Assembly: GCA_034336665.1 (NCBI GenBank)
Contig: JAPFBE010000002.1
Location: forward strand, 31,103,406-31,167,405
Direction: 5' to 3'
DNA: 64,000 nucleotides
DNA from: Luscinia megarhynchos
Lineage: Eukaryota; Chordata; Aves; Passeriformes; Turdidae
The notes under the pieces are model-generated. The model was not told the origin of the DNA and ran no database searches. It saw only the letters and a program-made list of their open reading frames with translations. A program made the position numbers and the translations under genes. Below, piece by piece: positions 1 through 15,204 of the stretch (position 1 is its first letter; the number at the start of each line of letters is the position of its first letter).

Positions 1-2355
1 ACTTCCATTAATTCATTAATTCATTACAAAGCAAATTTCCTGCTTTTTCAATATATTTTCATATAGCTAACACAGTGTTCGAAGTACTCAAACCACAGAA
101 AATGTGCTAACAGTTACACTTGTTACTAGGTTTTAAGGCCCACATAAACAGTGGCTTGGATCAGCTCTGTAGCCCAGCCATCCCCTTCTTCCAGCTGGTG
201 CGCCAGCTGTGTTTGGTGAACCTCTGGAAAGATGTTCTGATGTCTTTGACATCAGATGCCTGTGGGATTGTGGTCAGTTGCTTTACCTACGTGGGTTTGC
301 ACTTCATTGGAAGCAGCATTTCTGTCTTTCACTGCCTCCTGGGGACAGGGCAGGGAGAGGGAAGCTTGTCTCCCCAGCAGGCAGCTCCTGACAGGGGGCC
401 TGGCAGTGACATTACAGGTTCTGGTAGGGGGGTCCCAGACTGGACACCAGCTTGCACAGCTGCCACAGATGGAATACGGTGACTGGGTTTTAGACCAACA
501 GCGTGTGAGTCTTTGGCACTTGCTATATCCAAGGGCTAAATTTGATGCAGTTCTTGGGGGAGAAAGAAGGGGAAGGCAATTAAAAAACCCTATTAAACCC
601 ACCCAGAATATAATTTACTTTAAATATGCATTTGATTAAGAATTGAATGGTAGTATTAGGCTGTAATTACTACAACTGCTCAGAATAAGGAATGCTGTTC
701 TATCCCACTGTTACACATTATCTATAAAAAGCCTGTTTTATTGTTTTGAACTATCTGATACTGACTTGATCTCACTTCTAACTGAAGGGTGTGGATAGCA
801 GATGTTAGAAGCTGCTGAGCATTGGCATGTCCAGAATGCTTATATCCTTCTTGACTGTGTCTGTTTTAGTTTTCTGACTGAGCTTTGCCTGATAGCTCCA
901 AAGCCTTTATTGATGGTAAGCAGTATCTTGTGTGTCTAGGCATGTGTACAGGTGTGAATACTACTGCCTGGAATACTAAACCAGTTCCAGGAAAGAAATC
1001 TGCTTGGGGCAGCCATCCAGATTTCCTTACACCCAGTGCTCTGGGATGCAGTCTTTGGCTGCTAATGAAACTATCATCATGAACTGATTCCACCAGAGGA
1101 CTGAGGGGCTAAGATGCTCTGTTGCAATTTAAGTGAGGTCTAAAAAGAAAAAGGAATATTGGTCTATTCTGGATGTGTACACAGAGTAAAACGCAAAGTC
1201 TCACTGGTCTGATTTTTCTACTTGTACTTACTCCTGACCAGTGGCAGACACTGCTCTAGAAGAGTAAAAGCTACATCAAATCATAGTTTATTTTTTGAAA
1301 CACCAGCTTAATTTGATATGTGTTGCAAACTGGAGGAATCACTCTAAGTGATATACAACTATTAATGTGTTCAGGTAGCAGACAGATGCAGGTGAAAATA
1401 GCATTTCAGAGTTTTTTGCAACAGTGTTTCATAAATGTGTTGGGGAAAATAAGATTTTCAATTTGCTCAAACAAATAATTTCTGAAAGAAGTGCTAACAA
1501 CTGTCCTATGTCTGATATTAGTAATATTGCTTAAAATTGTAGCAGTGCAAGTAAATTAAATATTAAGTTCAAAGAAATAAAAATGTTTGAGGACAGTATT
1601 TGTATTTGTATTGCAGCGCACTGGTAAGATTCAAATCCTACTGTACATATTTTGTAAGCAGTCTAATACTTTTCATAATCAGGAATGTTTTTACATGTAT
1701 AAAATGAGTATTTTCTAACACCTCACATTACCACAAAATCTATTTGATAATCTTTAACAGTTCAATACAGAGATTAAGTTTTTATCTGTATTACAAATAT
1801 TCTGTTCAAATGACTCACTATAGTTCTACCACAGCAGGAAAAATTGTGAGAAATAAAAATGGTTCGATGTCTAACAGTTAAAAGATGTGATTTTCCTCTT
1901 GCCTCCACCTTCAAATATAGATACAAACAACTGAATTTATGAATTTAGAAATAACATTTTTAATAAGTACACATAAGCACTAATTGATCAGAATATTTTT
2001 AAGTTTTCCACAAAATCTGATTAAATTACCATATTATATACAATAATCATACCTGATCATTCACAAAATGTGATGTAGATTAGATTACTAATTATGTTTA
2101 TATTTCCCAATTTTCCTGTCCTTATCATCCTGTGTGATACACTCGTGGTGATTGCTGTATGCATATTCCTGGCACAGCTGCACTGAAGGTGATGCAGAGT
2201 TGTTTCACTGACCTCAGTAATAACCTCATCAGACCTTTGCCTTCTCTGATCTTCTCTTCATCACATTGAAGGATTGAGCAGCTATTCACCATAACAGCAA
2301 TCCTCTAGAACTGATGTGAGGCTTCTAGTGTATCTGTGCTGGTGCTAATCCTGCC

Positions 2356-2386
2356 ATATATACATATATCTATATATATATATATT
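2356..2386. repeat. TA-rich simple repeat
   Basis: Alternating TA/CA sequence with a pure (TA) core at 2371-2385. It is short and imperfect, sits deep in an intron, and has no visible function. Confidence 0.7.
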
Positions 2387-2489
2387 CTCAGAAGCTGGTT
2401 TTTTTACTATTTTCACAAGAACTACATAGCTTTTAGATTTAATTTTGGAAATCTGTTTTATTTAAGCATGAAAAAGAATTATAATAATC

Positions 2490-2531
2490 TTAGAATCATT
2501 TAGGTTGAAAAAGATCATCAAGCCCAAACAT
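2490..2531 (-). mobile_element. CR1 LINE 3'-tail fragment
   Basis: The segment reads TAGAATCATTTAGGTTGAAA followed by an AAGATCATCAAG block. This matches the reverse complement of the CR1 3' end (tail of the TGATTCTA type, preceded by the conserved GATGATCTT block). Only about 40 bp is recognisable, so it is a short, diverged remnant. The family call rests on remembered consensus, not on an alignment. Confidence 0.6.
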
Positions 2532-3252
2532 AATTGACAGCATTTCTTTTTTTTAAATGTTTGATGTGACCATTTAAAAAATTCTTTTCATTTTAGGAGA
2601 TTTTAAGTTCTGGAGGTTAGTGTTTTATTCAGTAAATCCTTGCAAAATGCCAGACTGGAATAGATGTCAGAAAGGCTCCTTTTCTGGTCAGTGCCATGCA
2701 TACAAGTAAGGATGTGTGAAAAAGATGGTATCCTCTTGTTCAGTACAGTCTAAGAAACACAAATAAACTGAGTTAAATTGCTGCTTGTAGAATAGAATTA
2801 ATCCTGTACATGAAGAATTAACTCTGTACATGTACAAAGAAGATCTTTTCACAAATAACATTGTTGGGTTTGCATCACTGTTGTGGTTTTAACAATTGAT
2901 GCACATTCCATTTATGGTCTGTGAGTTGTTTGATGGGAGATGAGGACTTGCCAAGTTCTGTGAGTTGTGGTATTCAGGTTATCTTTGTGCATATACTTGG
3001 CCTTTATCATCACAGTTCCATTCTCTTACGGGTGTGATGCAGCCATATGGGAAGTCTCTGACTGATGCAGTATGGAATTATTAACAGAGTCCGTAAAGTG
3101 TGAAATGCTTGAACGTGCAATCATATAAATATGGCTTGCTCCAAAATAATATCAGTGTGCAATGGGATTACGTGCAATGATGCAAATGGTGCTGTGAGTC
3201 GTGCGTGTTTTCCCTGTACTTCTCCGTCACCCTTTATTGCTGTATCTTCTGA

Positions 3253-3543
<291 letters not shown>

Positions 3544-5950
3544 TAGTCCTGAATGTGTTTGCCTTCTCTGTGCAATCGCGAGTTGAATCCTTTAGTTACC
3601 TCAGAAATCACATGCCGGTGTGAAGGGTGACAAGAAATAGACAATGCCAATACCAAAAGTCTCCCTCTGCTTTGGTTTATTTCTGATGTGCCATCGGCAG
3701 TGCAGGGAGTGCACTCCATGTGCATTTTAAGGAAGAGTAATTATCTACAATAACCCCTACCTCTAAGCAATTGCAGAAAATCCTGATGGGCATTAGGGAT
3801 CAGAGTAGCTGGATTGCACCCTGCACAAGGCATGACATGCAGGTGGAGGGGCCCTTTGAAAAGAACCACAGTTCTGGTACTTCTCCTCTTGATCTAGGAG
3901 TGGAGAATGTAAAGTCACTGTCCCTCTTCACAGCACCCTTTTCCCTGCCACCAGCTTGGTAGTAGATCCGTGGATTTTGACTGGTTGCTTCTGAGAGAGC
4001 CATTAGGCTGCTTGGTGAGGCAAAAAATATCTTGCATACAACTGTGACATTTTCAGAACAACTGTGGTTTCATCTTGTCTATTTGGCTATGTACACACTC
4101 TTCATGAAGAGTTCACTCTTTATCCTTCTTTTGCCTAAAACAGATAGCCTGGTTCTCATATTTGTCAACCTGATGAAGTATAGTGCAATGGGACTATGGC
4201 AGTTTGAAAACAAAAAGCCTTCACTGTAGTGTACAAAACCCATCAGTCCAGCTACTCGGAGCTGTCATCACACAGCCTACTGCAGCATCAGAGCTCTTAA
4301 AGAGCCCCACAAAGCCAGGCCACAACCTGAAGGAAAGATTTATGCACCCTACATTTGGTATGAGAACTTGTGCTCGCCTATGTGATCAGAGCATTGCCAG
4401 TATAATTCAATCACATTTCTTTCCTCTATTGTCACCCTTTTCCTTTCATACCAAATTCATTATTGAAACATTCTTGCATTCAAGTTGTAAGAGGTAAAAA
4501 GTACTGTGACCAAGCATGTGATTCCAGTTGTGGGAGCTCCCCATGCTCTGCCAATCTATTTATATTTGCATTTTGTTATTATTAAGTCTACCTAAATTTT
4601 TATTTATATTTCCTGGATCAAATGTTCTGACATTGCAAGCAGGTTCATATCTATTTCTCTTAAGCCTAATGTGTGTTTCCTCAGAATAATGCATTTGTCT
4701 ACCTGTTCATTATCTGGTAAAGAATGTTACTACCTGTTGAGTCTGGAATTTTTTAAGTATCATGCGCAGCTTTATGAGGATCCAAGGGCATAATTCCCTG
4801 TCTGAATATCCCTCATAACTGTGAAAAACATCTATTTCTAATTAATGCAGAGCAGAGTAATTCTAAAATGCCCTTCCAAGTCATGATACGTATCCCTCCT
4901 CTCAAGTACTTTGACCTGCAGTCCCGTGTTATTATTTTTACAGGTTACACAGTTCTAGAGCAAAAAAACCTGTCAACACACAGTGCTGCAAATGCCCATC
5001 TTAAGTAAAAGCTCTATTTTTCAGCTTTCAGAAATGACAGTACTGTATGCTGTTGGTTTGGTTTGGTTTCTTACAGGTTCAAACAATTCATTGTTTGAAA
5101 ACTGAAATTGCTGGTTGGTTGTTGGACTGATAGAAAATTCTGACATGCTCACTTTAATACAGTAAATCACTTCTGTATGAAATCATTTTGTCCAGTATGA
5201 AGCAACTGCTTCTGAACATGTGCCCAGGGCTTGAATGGTCTCCCTGTATGACCACATGAGAGAACTGGAGTTCATAAGGTTCTTAGATTGGCCAGGCCCA
5301 TATCAGCTTCACATATCTCCTGCCTCTCCTCAGTGCTCATGGGCTGGTGGGCACAGTTATTTTCTTGGTTACTCCATGCTTACCAGCCCCCTACCAGCCA
5401 GCACAGCTGGAAGTATAATAAAAACAATTACGCTTGAAAGAGCTTATCAAAATCCTGTTTATTCACCAATTACCCACCTACTGCTGTACTCTGGGTGAGA
5501 AATGGAATCGAAGCAGAAAAAAAAGCACCAAACAAATTACTGGGGAAATCTTGTAGTAATGAATCAGTTGTGTCATAACAACGCTTTACCAGCTTGCATG
5601 TCAGCCTGCCAGTGATCCTTTTCAGAAATCACAGAATGAACCAAAGCCTGGCCCCTGCCCAAAGCAGTACGTTATGCTTGCTGCTGGTTTTCTGGTTTCT
5701 CTTTGATGTTTCAAACCATACGACTCTTCTGAGCAAAACATAAATCACCTCAATGACTGCCCTGAACTCCATCAATCCTCACTCTGGACTTTGGCCTTTG
5801 CAAGGTTTTCTAGCATTCTACTGCTTTATATGTATTTTTGATCCTGCACAGTGTATGCTTCCTTAATGGGCTGGGTTGTCTTCCTGTTCCTTTCCTATTT
5901 GACCCTTCCTCACTGAGATGAATAGTCTCTGATTTTTTTTTTCTTTTTCT

Positions 5951-5981
5951 TTTTTAATTACCTATATTTTTAATTACCTAT
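5951..5981. repeat. Two-copy direct repeat, 16-bp period
   Basis: The 15-mer TTTTTAATTACCTAT occurs at 5951-5965 and again at 5967-5981 with one base between. It follows a T-rich run and is best explained as replication-slippage duplication. Each copy carries a TAATTA core that resembles a homeodomain site, but nothing shows that it is used. Confidence 0.8.
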
Positions 5982-6605
5982 TCAAGCAGGAATATATGAC
6001 ACCAGCTGATTGTAACAATACTTTAGACCTTCTTTAAAAACTTTTCTGAAAAGAAAGACCATGTGAAGTTATATGGTTTTCAACATGACGTTGTGTTGCT
6101 GTCAATAAAGGATAATGGTGTAAGCAAAATCTTAGTCCACATTTGGATTCTTAATGAAATTTATCATAATTTTTTGTAATCAGTTGTATTTCGGCATCTT
6201 GGCTTTGCATTTCAAAACCAGTTCTCATCACCCAACTAGAATTTCTTTTGGCCACTGCTGAGAGGACCTTAATGTGTTCTGCACACTGTCCTGAGCTGGA
6301 GTTCAGCAGCTTGCAGAGAAAGAAATTCTGCTCTGACTCCTTGTCCTTTATGCCAAAAGTTGTTGCTTGTCTTAGATGTACATAGTACCAGCTGGGTCTT
6401 CAATAATTTTGCCAATTACTCCTGTTCCTCTTACTATGCTCTCAGCAGAAATCCCTGTGTGAACTGAGGTGTGCAAGTTTTGCCCCTCACTGATTGATTA
6501 GTACTATAGAAATATATTGCCCTTGCTTAAAAAACACATTGGTCTCCAAGATGCCAAGCAAAGATCTTATGGTATACTTGAAACACACTTTATTTGTGAG
6601 TTTAA

Positions 6606-6893
<288 letters not shown>

Positions 6894-9800
6894 TGACTTG
6901 AAATTCACTTGGAGTTTAAAGTTTCAGATACTTGGATTTCTTATGCTCTCTGTAATTTCTACTTTTAACATAAAAATGTCCTTTGAAAATATGTGTGGTG
7001 GTGAAAAGAGGGTGTGAATTTGATTTTAAAATAGATTCGTACAAAAGATGCTGGATCTGACAGTCCTGGAGAGTGAAATCCTCTGTTTTTAGAGCAAATG
7101 TATGTAAGCTCTTCTACTGGAACATCCTTCTTACACCTCCTCACCTCTTTATGAGGAGATTTCCAGATTTCCAGCCCTTCAGCTCCCAAATTTCCTCATG
7201 AGAATGTAAACAAGAGTATCTGAAGGAGTGGTGCTTAGGGACCAGCTACATTATGGAGCTGGGCTGAGAGCTGGTAGCATTGTTCCTAATCAGCCAGCAG
7301 AAACCAAATGCACTTGGTTTTCAGACAGGCTATTGAGTCCATAGTACCATGACATTCCCACAGGCCTGCTACCCTCTTGAAAATTAATTGCAGTAGAGTA
7401 ATATAACACTGTGAAACAGCATTTTATATAGCTTTTTAAACATAAGAGTCTACTTAGCAAATGAAAACATTTACAGTAATTCTTGCTGGATATTTCCAAA
7501 CTGAATTACATCCCATGTAAGTGTCAGCCTGCAGATTTAGTTCTTCAATGTCTTCTTGCTTGAAATGTCACATCTTATGTAAGTGATATTTGTATTTGGA
7601 ATCTCATCAGACAGAGCTAAGACTTCATGTAGCATCTTCAGTTCAGGCCCTAGTGAAAACTGAGACATAAGGATGGTGAAGTAGGGAGGATTTGCAGTGG
7701 TGTGGTCTGTGTTGCGTGTATGCTGCACAAGAAAATAGCTTAGTTACATGAAATGTATGCACCAAATCTCAAGCTGGCAGAAGCTGACCTTCTGTGTGAA
7801 ATGCTGTTCTTTTGCATGCCTCAGCCCTGCTTGTGTCAAGTCTGAGGAGTGAGGAAGATCATTACTGAGTCTCTCCCATTGTTCACTTCCAGTATTTTCA
7901 GTCATCCTTGGCAGCCCTAGGGATGCCATCTGTGAAGACGTTCCGAGTAACAAGCTGGTCCTCAACTGTCCCATTAAGAGGTGGGAGCAAACATGAGCTA
8001 GAGTAGGCTTTTCTTGATCCAAGGCAGTAACACACTGGAAGTGTGCATAGCCTGACTTCTGTGTGTGTGGGTGGCTGCACTGTAGGGGCTGAGCTGTTCT
8101 GCACCATAATCTCTTAGAGGTTCTTACAATATCTGGCTCATGTTCAACCTTCTGTCTGTATATATGTGCTGTGATGGAAAAGCAGTTTCTGGGGTTGCTC
8201 CATGCAGGAGGTAATAATGTTTGTGCTGTGTGGCTGCTGAGTTTACTGCTACCTAAGGGACACTGTTGGCTGCTGGTGTGACTGCTGGTGATGGACTTAC
8301 ATACTAAGCATGCTCAGGTACTAAGTAGCTTGTATGCTTACAAGAGCATTTTCCATGGCCGCAAATACATGCTTGTGAAATGGAAAATAGGACAGGCTAA
8401 CTTTACAGGTAGCTTCCAGGACACTCATAGCAGACAGATCATTTATATTACCAGGAAGAGAATTGCATTAATGTTTATATTACTTAATTCCTACACAAAA
8501 TCTTAAAATGAAGACCAGTCTCTGCTACATATTTGTACACTAATTACATGTCACTATATGTGCTGTTAAGCCTTGTATAAATATGGTTTCTTGTAGTCCA
8601 AATGTTCAGATAGTTAATTTTAAATACTCTTTTTTGATGAAATACATACAATGATCTTTATAAAATTATGATATTTAATGAACTTGCCTATAATAGGCTG
8701 ACTCTTACACTGGCTGTCTGAGTTTAACCACTATTGGAAGGCAATGGTTATGGTTTTATGACAGGAAAAGTTAGAGAAGTTGCATTATACTAATAGTCAG
8801 CTACTTAGATAATATAAAGGTACTGGATCAATGCAATCTTTGTTTTGTCCCATTAAAATATATATATATGTACCAGTAAAAGTGAGTGAACATACAGTGT
8901 AATATGATCAGCATTTTGCAGTATCTTGCAATTGCACTTTCTTATTTTTGAAGTGCAGGTAAATCCCATTGCATAACCATCAGCTATTTCCTCCCATGTA
9001 CTGGAGCATCTATACAATTGCTTTCAAAGAATTGGCCAACAGAGACACAATTTTGTATTGTAATGCAAGGAAATTGCAAGCATCCCATTATAGTTAAGTG
9101 AAAGCAGCAGCACTTATCTTCTGTTTGAGAAACAATGTAACCAAATAGCTTGAACTGTGGTATATTTTAAAGCTACACATTCACAATAAAGTAAGAAGTT
9201 CTAAAAAGAATAGAAGTATTATTTTTTGTATTAATGGGCAAAGCAGGCAATACATATTTACTGCTGATACAGTAGCAGTCAGTATATTTATCCAAGTATG
9301 ACTGGATCAGCAAAAACACTAAAACCTCTTTCATTTTTCTAATCTTCCTCAGCATTGCTAGGAACATCCTACAACCAGAGAAACTGCAGCATAAACTGCA
9401 CTGGCAGAAATCCAGAGTTGGGGATTGGTGTGGATGCCCTTTAAGTCCACAATATCTCATGCACTGTGTTTGCAGAGCCGTGCCACAACCTGTGCTCTCC
9501 ACTGGCAGGTTCTGTCCAGTGTCTGGGGATTTCCAGGTCATAGCTGTGTTGTGGCTTTAGTGGGACACACACACTTGTTAGGCTGGGCTGGTGTGGGAAA
9601 GGCATAGAAAGTAAACAGCATTCAGATCTGTGAGTGAGGTGACGGTGTTAGATTGTCTTCTCTAGGCTTGTGCTTGGGCGGAAAAAAATCAATTTTGCAC
9701 CCTGGTGTGGTTCACTACTCTAACACAGTCCAACAAGGAAAAGTTGTAAAATGCATCAGTATTTCTGATCCTAAAACTATAGAAAAAAAGAAAACTTGAC

Positions 9801-12637
9801 AGACAAAGAGGAAGCAATTAATATAGTCATGAAATTAAGGAGTTGCCAGCGACCCCAAAAGTTGCAGGTCCTTCATTATGCAAGAGCACATAGGAAATAC
9901 TGCATAATTTACAAGCAATAGCTGGTATAGAAATCTAGTCTGAAAAAGTCAACCAAGAGGGAAACAGTGTTCAGGTTCAGTCACATATAGACAATGATTA
10001 GATTATTTAGTGTGATTAATTTCTAGAAAGAAGGTGACCACATTTTTCATGAGTAGAGGAAATATGGTCTCCCAAAGACAGTATCATCATTTTCAAACTT
10101 TTTTGTTTTCTACAAGCGAGACATATATTCATAAATGATCATTTATCTGTATCTGTTTTCATGGGGTCTGTTCCAAATTACTTAAAATTTGATTTTCAAA
10201 CATCCTTAATTTTCCCATGGCCCAAAGCCCATGGGTAAGTCAGTGGCTCAAAACCAGGGAAAAACAGGATACAGGAGCTATCCCACAGCTTGTTCCTATG
10301 CTTCAAACTCCTGGTGCACCCCTCCTCTTCAAGTGTCTTGGCAACCTGTATTTTAGAGTTAGCAGGAGAGATAAGTGCTGCTTACAACACCCAGAAAGAG
10401 AAATCCTGCTCCCTTCATGCTTAGCCTCTTAAACAAGGTGCAAGGAGCTACTACATGGCTTGTTTAAATGCACCTATTTTTGACTCAGAATCACTGTCCC
10501 CCACTCCAGTCTCTAGGGTATTCACTGGTTAAAGATTTGGGGACACTTGAGAAAGTACAGGTGTGACTATAAGAGAGCAAATTTCCATTAGCTGGTAAAC
10601 TCTGCTCTATGTCAATATTCAAGAAAATAACCAACTACTCTTAAATACAGATAGCTTGTTAAATTACATGAGGAAATTTGAGCAAAAGGGTTGTGCTAAG
10701 TGAGCTTAACATGAAAGAAAATTTATTAGCTAAAAACAATCTTCAATTAGCATTAAATGAGTGTAGTATTAAAGAGCTGGAGGAATTGTCAGGAAGAATA
10801 TGTTTTCTAATAATTGGTTTGTTTTGCCTAACAACTCAGGCTCCAACAAAATATATTTACTTTCTATCATTATGTTTATACTTAACTCTGTCTTCCAGTG
10901 TATAAGTAGAGGTCATGATGAATTTGTAGAAAATATTTTTCTTTCCCATTAATTGTGGTAGGTTTCTGTTCTGCACGGAATATTAGAAATGTTTGTCCCT
11001 TTTGCCTGCCAGCTGAATAAAAACAGCACCCAAAGTTGGAAACCAGGGAGGCTGTTGAGGGCAGTTGTCCTTCAGCATGTGTTGTGCCTTTTACAGCAGG
11101 GATACTTTTGTGATAGGCATTTAATGGAGTCACTCTCAAGATGGCCTCATCTGTCATTGGTCATAGAATTGCCTGAAGTCTTCAAAGCAGTTAAGCAGTG
11201 TGGATATAGTAAAAGTCTTGCTTTTCATGTGACTTTCAGAATAATAAGAAGATGACTTTATGAGAAAGTCCTTTATGACTAAATGTTCCATGAAAATTGA
11301 CAGCATTTAACTTCAAAACCCTAGTCTCAAGGAGTTTTAGAATCTAAAGTCTTTTCTTAAATAAAATATACCTACTCACCTTTTAAAAATGTTAATTACA
11401 GTCTCCTATCATGTAGACTTGGGACACATCATTTGGATTTTCTTCTGGTAAGGTTGTTATTATCAGTCAGACATCCCCCAAAAGGAAACTGGTTTAGGTT
11501 AAATTTATCTAGTGAAAAGGTCTGTGCAGAACTTAAACCCTACATTAAAGACCTAAATTCTAAATCCAGAGCTCAATAATTCCTCAAAAATAGTGGCTTG
11601 ACTTGAAGGAACTATTCATGTGTTCAGATTGTTCATGAGCATATGTACTTTGCAGTGCTGATCTTTCAGCGGGGCTTAATTTATTTCTGTACAATTGGCA
11701 AAAGCTTTTTCAGATTAATATGTCACCCTCTTAGAAAAAGGATGGATTAATTTAAGATAAACCCCCTTCTGTAATATGAAGCTAAAGTATCATTACAGAG
11801 CAGGCATTGTCTAGAGCCCATTTTATATTAACTGTGAAAATGCAAGTACCTGATTAATAAATGATTGACTGATTGATTGATTTATGGCAGTGGGCGTCCC
11901 CAAGCTTCAGTGTGACTGATGACAGAGGATTTTCACCAACCCACGACTCTGGGTCATGGCACGCTCAGCACACTCTCTCCCAGAGCCAAGAAACCAGAAT
12001 CTATTCCCCAACCCAGGTATTCTGGCTGTCAGCTGAACCAGTCTTGAATTGTTGTGTTTCATGCATACTGAGATTTGTACCCAAAGCAGTTCTACAGCAG
12101 ACCTTTGAATCAAAAGTAACAAAGCCTAAATGAAGAACACACTTTTAAGTTGCACGGTTTAATTCCCTGAACCCTGTGGGTTCTAGATGGAAAGTGTCTA
12201 AATTCACTTAGGAGAGTATGTTCAAGGAAGATGTGCAGACTTCTTCTCTCTGAGGACAGCACATATCAGTGAGAGGAGCAAGTGCATTACATGCAGTTTC
12301 CTGACAGTCCTTCTAGCATTTCTCTGATCTTTTTCCTGACTGTCTGAACCTTTCAAAGAGAAAGGAGGCTTCTGATAAGCACGATGTTGCAACAACAGAT
12401 TAAATTTATCAAGCACCTTGCTTTGTTTTCTGGCACAATGGCATTTCTTTAAAAAAAAGCAATTTCTGCATATTTCAATAAGGGGATCCCAGGTAAACTG
12501 GCACATCTATACAAAAACCAATGTGTCCAAGAGTCAATTAAATTCTTAAAACACTAATTTTTAAAATCTCTGTTACGAGTGGTAGTGTATGTTTCTTTCA
12601 GACAGAATTATAGGGGATGAGAATTAGCAAGACTGGC

Positions 12638-12697
12638 TTTGCTTTTTTGTTTTTTTGGGGTTTTTTTTGTTTTGTTTTGTTTTTTGTATTTTGTTAG
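12638..12697. repeat. T/G-rich low-complexity tract, (GTTTT)n core
   Basis: Runs of T interrupted by single G, with GTTTT units around 12669-12685 and one GGGG. It could be a decayed poly(A) tail read on the opposite strand, but no retroelement body is recognisable beside it. Confidence 0.65.
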
Positions 12698-13533
12698 GGG
12701 CAGTCTTAAATTTGAGGTACTAAAATTCTATTTCCTTAATCAAGTATATACTTTTTTTATTCCTTTTAATATATTTTTTTCTAAATAAAATATTCCTTTG
12801 TGGCATTATGGCAAAACCAAAATACCCTCTACATATGCACAACATCCTAGTAAGTCCATGGAGGGACTTTGTTTATGTCTGTGTATTATGCATGTTTTAG
12901 ATATATATATAACTTTACATATACATATTTGCTCAGTCATACATATATGTCTGTATGTTATCTCTGATAGAGGAAATTGGAATTTACTTGTTTTTCCTGG
13001 CCCCACAGAACATAGTAGCTATGCTATTTCTTTCATTTTTGGGGTTTTTGCACTAAGTTTGCCTAGAAAAAAGAAGACATCAGAGAAGATCTCATTTAAA
13101 TACTTCAGATATAAATATCTTTCAAGGTTAGGGTAAATCCTTTTCATCTTTAATTAACAGGGATATAGTTAAAACACCCAGCATTTCATCATCTGATATA
13201 TTACATTACTTCCTTTTGTTAGGAACTAGTCAAAGCCCTAATTTTACTTTAAATAAAGGAAATGTGGAAATTTTCTGCTGAAATAAAATACTCTCAAGCC
13301 TTTTTAAAGCATCTTCTGGATAATTTTAGTAGAAAGCAATTCTATAACCAATATAACAAAAGAGTTATAGTCTTCAAATGTATACTTTTTTTCTTTCTTA
13401 AGAAACATGTGATTTGCCTTTAGTTCAGCATTTTAAATGTGGCTTGCTTATCAGTTTGCAATCTTGTGAAATACTGACTCGTGAAATTGTCATTGGATTC
13501 AGTACTAGAGAAAAAGTTGGCATTACTGATTTT

Positions 13534-13551
13534 TGTGTGTGTGTGTGTGTG
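13534..13551. repeat. (TG)9 dinucleotide repeat
   Basis: Nine perfect TG units followed by CGC. A short microsatellite within intron B-C. Confidence 0.9.
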
Positions 13552-15075
13552 CGCATTCTTAATTCTGCATTTTATGCTGAATATTACATTCCAGTTTTCG
13601 TGTAAGATAGGTTTGCCTATCCCAATGCACACACAAATATGAAGAATTTCATCATTAAAGCAAAGGCATATTTTGTATTCTGCAGGAAATAACAGGTAGT
13701 TGCTGCAGAGCAAAGAATAATATGGTAATCTTTTCCCATTATTTCTTAGAGACACGGAAACCTCTTCAGTGAGCAATGATTTGATAGTCTTGAACTTCAT
13801 TTTTACCTTGATGCTACTTTTTCAACATAATTTGCACTAGGCAGCAGCACCATATATGTAAACTCACCATTTAACTTACTTCCTCTTTTGATTGCATAAA
13901 CCTTCCCAGGGATTGTTTTTTAAAGAATCATTCAGACCTTTGGCAAGAAAATTTTAACATTTCTGGCTCTTTGATTGCCAATTGCCTGCTTGAATAACAC
14001 CCTATTTGTCTCTACAATAGGAATTTACATATCATGAAAAAAGTCATGAATCCTAAAAGGGAAGTTGTGCAAATAAATTGAACTGACATATGGAGGCAAA
14101 CTCTTTGGCTTATGCAGAAGTAGTCAGAAGTATTCACACAGGGAAAAAGTGATGTTAAAACCACTCTTGTATTTTTAAAAATAGAGAAAAATCTCATCAT
14201 TTGGCTAAACATATAGTCTTCACCTAGCTATGGTACCATTTGAAATCTTTTGGCAACTATTTTAAGAAGAACAAGTTTTAAAAAGAACAAAATATTACAA
14301 AATACCAAGTCAAACTGAATGTTGTCTTGATTTCACTTGAATGCCCATAATTATCATTTCACTTGTGATGTCAAATGAATATGTTCTGATTTCCTCAGCT
14401 TTTTCATAGTCTCATGTAATATTTTTGTAGGTTCTTTTAAATTTCAGTTTATTAACAATCTCAAACAATACTAGAAAGATAGAAAGTGATTACAATTATA
14501 AAAATACATTTTGCAGGCCTAAAGAGTGTAGAAAATACTTTGCAATCCAAAATATTCACGATCTTACCTATATCACAATGACAAGACATGTAGGAATATC
14601 AAATCGTGATTCAGAATCAGTTGTTAGAAGGAGATGTTCTTGAATATTTTATCCTTCACGATTCCATAATTCACCATGTATTAATATGATTAATAATTTA
14701 TTTTAATAATTTTGCATTTTACATAGTCAAAGTCTTTGTGATGCCCTCAGTAAAGATTTATTCACTGTGCTGTATCACCTACCATTCCTTTAGTTATGTT
14801 TCAGTATTTCTCTTTGAAACAATTTCCATGTCTATCATATTGAAAATAATTAATAGTAGTCTAAGATAGTCTGGGCTGAACTGAAAATTCAATACCAATG
14901 ATCATTTTTCATTAAAACAGACCTACCCTTACTTGCACTATTTCAGTAATTAATTAGATTTTTTAAAATCAGGCATGATAAGATCAAAATTAGAGCAAAA
15001 CTAGTGGAGTTTTTTTTCAAATATTTGTGTTTCTGTTGGGCAGCTTGTCTGTATGTTTGGTTGTAAATACCTCTA

Positions 15076-15101
15076 TATACATACATGTACATGTATGTAT
15101 A
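15076..15101. repeat. Perfect 26-bp palindrome
   Basis: The sequence centred on TGTACA (half-site TATACATACATGT) equals its own reverse complement for 26 bases and fails at the next base on each side. It is built of alternating TA and CA/TG steps, so it probably arose from a simple-repeat seed. It lies about 120 bp upstream of a CR1 fragment. Confidence 0.85.
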
Positions 15102-15204
15102 CACAAATGGGCTGTGTAGATGTAAAACTTAAACACAACACAGAGTGGGATTAGAGGACACTGCCTTTAAGTATGATGCCCACAATAGTCATATGGACAC
15201 TATG

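Noticed and set aside
120..639. Overlapping frames on both strands up to 127 codons at the window start
   Set aside because: They shadow each other over the same bases, match no family and lie in a CTNND2 intron without splice context.
13420..13800. Minus-strand frame of 126 codons in intron B-C
   Set aside because: It crosses a TG repeat (a Thr/His run in translation) and shows no protein family. It is a chance frame in AT-rich sequence.
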